Assembly: GCA_025929455.1 (NCBI GenBank)
Contig: JAICMB010000001.1
Coordinates: 1-24,035 of the forward strand
Length of the DNA: 24,035 nucleotides
Direction: 5' to 3'
DNA from: Bryobacteraceae bacterium
GTDB lineage: Bacteria; Acidobacteriota; Terriglobia; Bryobacterales; Bryobacteraceae
Shown here: piece by piece, positions 15,821 to 21,317 of the stretch
Layout: each line of letters begins with the position of its first letter
Position numbering within the stretch: the first letter of the stretch is position 1
Notes under the pieces: generated by a model
Database searches by the model: none
What the model was told of the DNA's origin: nothing
The model's input: the letters and a program-made list of their open reading frames with translations, nothing else
Made by a program: the position numbers and the translations under genes

Positions 15821-18391
15821 TCAGTTCGTTCCAGGTATGTACTTCATTACATAAGTTCCCCAGTTTGCGAAGTCGGAGCGTGGCAGGTTCGGAATGTACT
15901 CGGCAACCATCCAGAGATTACCGTCGGAGTTGACCACCGCACCCGAGTAGTCGCCCCATCTCGCCAGCCCCGGTCCAAAGCCGTCCGGATAACCGCTGAA
16001 TCCATCCTCCGGCGCGAAACCGGCCGCCGCCAGCTTGATGCTGGTCCCTGGCGCGAAGTTGTCGAACGAAACGAATCCTGCGCTGGGGAAATAGTCGGGA
16101 CCCACAATGGTGAACGCGATCGCGCCTTGTCCTCGCGCATTCACCGCAATGGCCGGCCGCAGCAGGTGATTGCCATTCGTCACAAGAAAGCCCTGCCGCA
16201 AACTGCTCCCAAGCAGGGTCCCCGACCGCAGCGCCGGAGAAACGACCAAGTATGCGCCGCCCACCACATTACGGCCCTTGCCATCCGTCACCTCACTGGC
16301 AAGCGTTACGTATAATCTGCCGCCTGCATAAACCAGTGATAAAACGCGCGCGTCCCCGCCATCGATGAAAGCCAGTAGTCCGGGCGGAACCGTCGACCCG
16401 TACGGTAGCGGGCCGGGCCGCTGTGTTGCTACATCCGGCGAGCGGTACGTCAGCGTTGGAACCGTTGTTTGGATCATGGTGAGGTTGGGGGCGCTGGTTT
16501 GCAGCGAACTCGTGTTTGTCAACGCCCACAGCGCCACGCTGTTCGCCGTCGAGAAAGCAGCCTGCGTGCTCACGAAATATTCTGCCCCGCCGCTAGCAAG
16601 GAAGTAACTGGCGCCCGGCGGCGTGGTCGCGGGTTGGATCGCAAACTCGAACCCTGTTGAGAACGGAATTTCAAGCATGTATGCCGTGGGATCCGCGGTG
16701 CCAGCCGCCAGCGAAGCCTTCGAGATAGCCAGAACGGTCGCTTCTACAAAATTCAAGGCCGTGTCATACTCATCCGTGCTGATGTAGATCCCGTAATGGT
16801 CGGCGCCGATCTGTGGAAAATCCGAAATACACGGGCACCGGAAATTGGAACTGTTGGTAGTGTCGATGACGTAGACGCTGTACATCCCGGCGGGATCCGT
16901 CGTCTGGCTCACTGCAAGGTATTCGTGCGATGACGGCAATTCATTCCCGTCCGCGTCGTTATCCTGCCCGCGTTGCAAAATCATCCAGCGCTGAATGTCC
17001 GCGTCGAAGAACACCCGCATGTCCGTCAAGAATGGGCCATTAATCAGGGTGGTCCGATCGATCTGATGAGGCAGTCCGAACACCTGATTGCTCGACAGCG
17101 GAGCGGCCAGTAACGGTGAGCCGGACGCCGTGTAGATCTGCACGGCGTCGTTGACGCCTTCCAGAATGAAGCCGTTCGCGGCCGCGATTTGCGGCGACGG
17201 CGGCTCCGTACTAAACTGATTGCCGCCGTCGGCGTTGCGCTGTTCCAGGTGAGTCAGACCGTTGAACCCGAACACGTTTGTACCCGTGGTAACGGGCAGG
17301 CTCGTGATGGCCGGAGCCGCGAGTGCCGCCGCGAACCGGGCAGCGGCCATTGCCTGACGCGGCAGTTTGGGTTTGTTTAGCGTCGGATCCGCAAGGTGCG
17401 TCTCTGGTGCGGATCGCGATTGCTGTAGCAGCGCGCGCCGGACTAAGGCGCCGTTCACCGCCGGTGAACGAAAATTAACAGTGCCTCTGAGCGCCAGTTG
17501 TCCCGTCACGTTTACGCCCGTGTAGAACGTCTGCGACTGCGCAAACAGGCTAGGCGCCGCCGTAGCACATATACATAAGGTCAAGCCGGACACCCACCCC
17601 CAGTCCACGTACCTCCGCGCTGAAGGACTCGCTTCGGAAGGCAGACTCCTGATTGCGCTGTTACCGCTCGGTGCCGGCTGTCGTCGCCTCCGCCGGAGCA
17701 TGAAGACCAACAGCCCCGCCACCCCGGACAACGTTACCGCGCCGAAATTGCTTGGCTCCGGGATACTCGACCCTCCTCCGGGTGCGTTGAATGCCGAAAC
17801 CGTCAGAATGCCTGGCTCAAACTCATTGTCCAATGTGCTGACCCGGAACCCAAAGATATCCCCGGATATCGCTGCAAACGCAATGCTTCCGGTCTCACCG
17901 TCCGTGTCCGCGAGCTGCGTAAACACTCCGTTCAGCAGGTAGCCCGCAAAGTCCGCGCCCGGCACATCGAGTGAGGAATAAGAATAATCGAACAATACAG
18001 AACCCGCCTCGGGAGCACTGATCGTGAAGTCGGTATCTCCCGGCAGGCCGCTGCCGCTATTTCCTCCACTAAGTACTAGTGAAAGCCCGCCGTCCGGCGT
18101 CACTGCCAAACCGTCGGTGAATGACGGAAACCCGCCGCCGTCCGTATTTGACAATGTAAACTTACTCAGATCATACGGACCGACAAAGTCGGCATTGGCC
18201 GAACCGGCCGCAACCGTGACTGCCGCCAATACACAAAAGTACGCAATTCGTGGCGGCAAATGTCTTTTTGGTGCCGCGTTTCGTTGCACCTCTGTTACAC
18301 GCGGTGTTTCATGCAGAATCTGTTTGCCCCTCGCATCGAATGGATGTTTGAGAAACGAAAGGCAGTTATTGTTTATCGTAGTCTGGCGCAC
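15821..18391 (-). CDS. In-frame fusion of a PEP-CTERM protein with a second secreted protein
   Basis: An open frame of 856 residues holding what look like two proteins. Part 1 (to about residue 238) has a long basic N-region, a signal helix (RIAYFCVLAAVTVAAGSANA), a beta-rich domain and a complete PEP-CTERM tail (SSIPEPSNFGAVTLSGVAGL, then VFMLRRRRRQ). Part 2 starts with a second signal-like helix (VSGLTLCICATAAPSLFAQ, about 267-285). A large beta-propeller-like domain follows, with FFDADIQRWMILQRG, ADHYGIYISTDEY and a final WGDYSGAVVNSDGNLWMVAEY. The start is GTG 18391 (GGAGG 4 nt before); an overlapping ATG at 18393 opens only a 6-codon frame. A GTG at 17608, 3 nt after GGAGG, could start part 2 separately (595 residues). 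Either a stop codon was lost or the two are made independently. Confidence 0.72.
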   Translation of the reverse strand: MRQTTINNNCLSFLKHPFDARGKQILHETPRVTEVQRNAAPKRHLPPRIAYFCVLAAVTVAAGSANADFVGPYDLSKFTLSNTDGGGFPSFTDGLAVTPDGGLSLVLSGGNSGSGLPGDTDFTISAPEAGSVLFDYSYSSLDVPGADFAGYLLNGVFTQLADTDGETGSIAFAAISGDIFGFRVSTLDNEFEPGILTVSAFNAPGGGSSIPEPSNFGAVTLSGVAGLLVFMLRRRRRQPAPSGNSAIRSLPSEASPSARRYVDWGWVSGLTLCICATAAPSLFAQSQTFYTGVNVTGQLALRGTVNFRSPAVNGALVRRALLQQSRSAPETHLADPTLNKPKLPRQAMAAARFAAALAAPAITSLPVTTGTNVFGFNGLTHLEQRNADGGNQFSTEPPSPQIAAANGFILEGVNDAVQIYTASGSPLLAAPLSSNQVFGLPHQIDRTTLINGPFLTDMRVFFDADIQRWMILQRGQDNDADGNELPSSHEYLAVSQTTDPAGMYSVYVIDTTNSSNFRCPCISDFPQIGADHYGIYISTDEYDTALNFVEATVLAISKASLAAGTADPTAYMLEIPFSTGFEFAIQPATTPPGASYFLASGGAEYFVSTQAAFSTANSVALWALTNTSSLQTSAPNLTMIQTTVPTLTYRSPDVATQRPGPLPYGSTVPPGLLAFIDGGDARVLSLVYAGGRLYVTLASEVTDGKGRNVVGGAYLVVSPALRSGTLLGSSLRQGFLVTNGNHLLRPAIAVNARGQGAIAFTIVGPDYFPSAGFVSFDNFAPGTSIKLAAAGFAPEDGFSGYPDGFGPGLARWGDYSGAVVNSDGNLWMVAEYIPNLPRSDFANWGTYVMKYIPGTN
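17681..17767 (-). other. Internal PEP-CTERM sorting signal
   Basis: The segment encodes S-I-P-E-P-S, a hydrophobic helix and an RRRRR anchor, the three-part exosortase recognition signal that is normally the last 25-30 residues of a protein. Here translation continues for another 600 or so residues. Confidence 0.85.
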
Positions 18392-18456
18392 ATTTCCTCC
18401 TTGGAATCCCCCAAATGTACTAACCACACGTAGCCATGTTTTTGGACGGGGGCAAC

Positions 18457-18486
18457 TTAACATCGCATATTATTCGTACTTGTCAA
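18457..18486 (-). promoter_or_regulatory. Sigma70-like promoter for the PEP-CTERM fusion gene
   Basis: On the minus strand a perfect -35 TTGACA (complement of 18481-18486) is followed after 18 nt by a weak -10 TGTTAA (18457-18462). Transcription from here would start near 18449. That leaves a leader of about 60 nt before GTG 18391 and excludes the upstream ATG at 18463. Confidence 0.45.
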
Positions 18487-18730
18487 TGGGATCATAGGGA
18501 TTCCGCAATTAGCTTTCGTTTACCAAGTACTAGTACACAGCGGGCACGAGCCTTTGATCTTTCGGGCGGCCAAACCGTGATTGCAATAAAAGGATCTCGA
18601 AACTTGAGCGTCGTACTGGAGTACCAAAGTTTATGAACCTAATGGGGTTGCTGGCGCCCACTAACAGGCGCAAACAAGTATTTAATGCGATTAAGCTCGA
18701 TAATTCTAATTCCTTATGATTAGCCTCCTT

Positions 18731-18761
18731 TTGAGTATTGCTACCGCCCCGACGGTATAGT
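18731..18761 (+). promoter_or_regulatory. Sigma70-like promoter for the Cys-rich secreted protein
   Basis: TTGAGT (18731-18736) and TATAGT (18756-18761) are good matches to -35 and -10 with a rather long 19-nt spacer. The predicted start near 18768 leaves a short leader holding GGAGG before ATG 18786. Confidence 0.45.
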
Positions 18762-18785
18762 AAATTTGCTCGCGGAGGATTTTCC

Positions 18786-19412
18786 ATGTATCAGCGTGTC
18801 TCCATAGTGCTTGCGATCTTCGCGTTGCTGTGCGTCGGCGCATTCGCTCAAAACCCGATAACGGCTGATAGCCCGTTTCAGGTTCACTACTTTTCAAACA
18901 TGAACCTGGGCGACTCAGTCATCAACATTTCGAACACCGGCGCCAGTTCGACTGGTCCGGGGTTCCCAACCCAGAACGGCAACCTCGCCGTCAATGTTTA
19001 CACCTATGATCCGAGTGAGGAGTTGGTTTCGTGCTGCTGTTGCGTCGTAACGCCCAACGGTCTCATATCGTTGTCCGTCGCCAACGACCTGCTTAGCAAT
19101 ACTCTGACTCCGGGCGTTGTGACATCGGGCGTCGTTAAGCTCGTATCCAGTTCCGGCGGCACTGGCTGTAACGCAGCAACCGCGGGTACGGCGGGCAATA
19201 CGTTGGTACCCGGCCTTGTGGCATGGGAAACCAATCTTCACTCTGGCCCCAGCGGTACCAGCATGACTGAGACGGCCTTTACACCGGCCACGCTCAGCGG
19301 CGCGGAATTAAACCGCGCCACCCTGCTGTGCAGTTTCATTCAGACCAACGGCACCGGATTCGGCATTTGCAAGTCGTGCCGTTTCGGTGGCCTCGGTGGA
19401 GTAAAGAAGTAA
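18786..19412 (+). CDS. Cys-rich secreted protein of unknown function
   Basis: A 208-residue exported protein. The signal peptide is MYQRVSIVLAIFALLCVGAFA. The mature part has eight Cys: four in a row (83-86, in EELVSCCCCVVTPNGL), then 128, 182, 195 and 198 (FGICKSC). I recall similar acidobacterial proteins with the pattern YD..E.L.SCC.C.VTPN and FIQTNG.GFGIC.SC, but no function is known. The run of four Cys could bind a metal or form vicinal disulfides. GGAGG 7 nt before the ATG fixes the start. A DsbA-like gene lies 100 bp downstream, fitting a need for disulfide formation. A hairpin follows the gene. Confidence 0.75.
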   Translation: MYQRVSIVLAIFALLCVGAFAQNPITADSPFQVHYFSNMNLGDSVINISNTGASSTGPGFPTQNGNLAVNVYTYDPSEELVSCCCCVVTPNGLISLSVANDLLSNTLTPGVVTSGVVKLVSSSGGTGCNAATAGTAGNTLVPGLVAWETNLHSGPSGTSMTETAFTPATLSGAELNRATLLCSFIQTNGTGFGICKSCRFGGLGGVKK

Positions 19413-19448
19413 AGGCCGACCGGAGCTGTTTCGTGCAGTAAAGTCCAA

Positions 19449-19476
19449 ACCGGGCGGCGGTGCATTGCCGCCCGGT
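19449..19476 (+). terminator. Hairpin after the Cys-rich gene
   Basis: ACCGGGCGGC (19449-19458) and GCCGCCCGGT (19467-19476) form a perfect 10-bp stem with an 8-nt loop, 36 bp after the stop. No T-run follows, so it may be a partial terminator or an mRNA stabiliser between this gene and the DsbA-like gene. Confidence 0.5.
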
Positions 19477-19512
19477 CAGGGCTCATAAATTCATCCAGAG
19501 GAAATAGAGCAC

Positions 19513-20562
19513 ATGCATTACAACACCACCGGCCTCCGGGCCATCGGGACATTCGTATTCGGCTGCGCGCTCGTGATAGGCGGCGCCCCGTCCGGCCCAG
19601 CGGCCACTCCTGCCGCGCCGGCTGTCGTCGTTGTTGACGGTACTCCGCTTAGTCTGTCTGACGTAGAGCATAAAAATCCTGCCGCGTTGTTTCAAGCCCG
19701 CAATACTTTTTATCAGGCTGAACGAAAAGCTGTCGATGACGCCGTCGATGATTACCTCTTAGAGCGGCAGGCACAGCGCGAACACCTCACGCTCGACCAG
19801 CTCCTTGAGAAGCACGTCAACAGCACCATTGCCAAGGACCCCTCGGAGGAGGCCTTGCACGTTTACTATGAGGGCCTGACCACCAGCGAACCGTACGACA
19901 AAATGCGGCCGCAGATCCTCAGCCATATTCGGGACGCTCGCATGGCAAAGGCCAAGGCCGAGTATCTTAAGACACTGCACGCAGAGTCTCAGGTGTCCGT
20001 CCGCCTCGATCCGCCGCGCGTGCGTATTCCCTTGCAGAGCACGCCCGTACGCGGCCCCGCGGACGCACCGCTGATGATCGTCGAGTATGCGGACTTTGAA
20101 TGCCCGTATTGCCAGCAGGCGCAGGCGATTCTCGACAAAATCGAAGCCGATTACAAAGGCAAGGTCGCCGTCGCGTACAAAGATGTGCCGCTTCCCATGC
20201 ACGCCCACGCCGAAAAGGCGGCCGAGGCTGCGCACTGCGCCGGCCTGCAGGGCAAATACTGGGAATATCACGACCTGCTTTTCAAAACGAAGCAGCTCGC
20301 CGTTCCCGATTTGAAAGAGCACGCGAAGGCGTTACGCCTTGACACACAGGGGTTCGATAAATGTCTCGATTCCGGCGAGCAGGCCGCACTGGTCGCGAAC
20401 CAGTTAAAAGAAGGCCAGTCTCTCCAGCTTCAGGGCACGCCTAGCTTTTTCGTCAACGGCCGCTTCTTCAGCGGCTCATTGACGTACGAACAACTTCACG
20501 CGGTGCTCGAAGAAGAACTTAGCGTCGCACCGAAAACACAAACGGAAACGGCCAGGAAGTAG
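19513..20562 (+). CDS. DsbA-family thioredoxin with SurA-like N-terminal domain
   Basis: A 349-residue exported thiol-disulfide protein. A signal segment (8-30) is followed by a SurA/foldase-like helical domain (about 37-160: VVVVDGTPLSLSDVE, VDDAVDDYLLERQAQREHL). Then comes a DsbA-type thioredoxin domain (about 175-340). The active site is C197-P-Y-C200 in EYADFECPYCQQA, with the cis-Pro loop in QGTPSFFVNGRFFSG near 310. The CPYC motif is closer to DsbC/DsbG and DsbA-like oxidoreductases of the DSBA_3/4 type than to classical CPHC DsbA. The fusion of a chaperone-like and a redox domain suggests a role in folding secreted proteins, fitting the exported neighbours. GAGGAAA lies upstream of ATG 19513. 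It may form an operon with the next gene (32 bp gap). Confidence 0.88.
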   Translation: MHYNTTGLRAIGTFVFGCALVIGGAPSGPAATPAAPAVVVVDGTPLSLSDVEHKNPAALFQARNTFYQAERKAVDDAVDDYLLERQAQREHLTLDQLLEKHVNSTIAKDPSEEALHVYYEGLTTSEPYDKMRPQILSHIRDARMAKAKAEYLKTLHAESQVSVRLDPPRVRIPLQSTPVRGPADAPLMIVEYADFECPYCQQAQAILDKIEADYKGKVAVAYKDVPLPMHAHAEKAAEAAHCAGLQGKYWEYHDLLFKTKQLAVPDLKEHAKALRLDTQGFDKCLDSGEQAALVANQLKEGQSLQLQGTPSFFVNGRFFSGSLTYEQLHAVLEEELSVAPKTQTETARK

Positions 20563-20594
20563 TTCAACAAGCAGCGGAACCGGAGGTGACACCC

Positions 20595-21251
20595 ATGTCT
20601 GACGTGACATTTCGGGCCAGGCAACTGGCCCGCACAGCGGTCCGGGGGGGATTCAGTCCAACGCGTATACCTCCGTACCGCCGTTGGCTCGCTCCTGTAT
20701 GGGGGCGCTTCCGTTCCGGACCGCTGTTGATCGCTATGCTTTTCTGCGGGGTCGTATCCGCGGCTCCCATCGTGGAATTCCAAGTCAATAGTCTGGGGAC
20801 GTCACAAGACTTCGAGATCTCCTATGTCGTTTCGGGTTTTGCGTTCCAGGCTAACCAGGCGCTCGATATCGAATTCGCTCCGTCACTTTACGCCAATCTC
20901 ACCAATGCTTCCGCCGGAAGCGGCTTCAGCGTCATCGTGTTCCAGCCGAACAGCCCACCGGGCGTTCCCGGCGACTACACCGCCCTCGCGCTGCACGATA
21001 ATCCGTCTTTGTCCCAGGCATTCACCGTGGATGTCACTTTCCTGGGTCCCGTAATGCCCGGTTCGCAACCTTTCTCGATCGACCAGTTCGACAGCACCGG
21101 CGCATTTGTATCTACCGTCTCATCCGGAGTTACCACCAACCAGGTTCCGCAGTCCGTTACACCTGAGCCGGGCACTCCATTTCTAGTGGCGCTTGGCCTT
21201 GTGTTGTGCACTTTGGCCGGCGTCGGGAAGCGGCGCCACCGGCCCGACTGA
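20595..21251 (+). CDS. PEP-CTERM sorted protein
   Basis: A 218-residue exported protein with a long basic N-region (1-42), a signal helix (43-57, cleavage near VSA-AP) and a beta-rich domain of unknown function. It ends in a classic PEP-CTERM tail: PEP at 190-192, a hydrophobic helix (FLVALGLVLCTLAGVG) and KRRHRPD. An exosortase (EpsH/XrtA type) should cut it at the PEP motif; none is encoded here. I start at ATG 20595 because GGAGGT is 7 nt upstream; a GTG at 20586 lies inside the ribosome binding site. It sits between the DsbA-like gene and the PKD-repeat gene on the same strand. Confidence 0.85.
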   Translation: MSDVTFRARQLARTAVRGGFSPTRIPPYRRWLAPVWGRFRSGPLLIAMLFCGVVSAAPIVEFQVNSLGTSQDFEISYVVSGFAFQANQALDIEFAPSLYANLTNASAGSGFSVIVFQPNSPPGVPGDYTALALHDNPSLSQAFTVDVTFLGPVMPGSQPFSIDQFDSTGAFVSTVSSGVTTNQVPQSVTPEPGTPFLVALGLVLCTLAGVGKRRHRPD

Positions 21252-21317
21252 CCGGCATGTAAATCTGTGATTCGCTCTACTCAATAGCAGTTTTCTTTGC
21301 AACATAGTGAGGTCTTT

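Larger units (their letters stand above)
18392..18785. other. Divergent intergenic region between the PEP-CTERM fusion and the Cys-rich gene
   Basis: About 390 bp with no gene I can support; the frames inside it have no family resemblance. It holds the two promoter candidates listed separately and a perfect palindrome GTACTAGTAC at 18527-18536 that could be an operator. The centre (18490-18730) is more AT-rich than its surroundings. Confidence 0.5.

Noticed and set aside
18373..18393. Six-codon leader peptide (ATG 18393) before the PEP-CTERM fusion
   Set aside because: It overlaps the better-spaced GTG start by two bases and shows no attenuator structure; probably chance.
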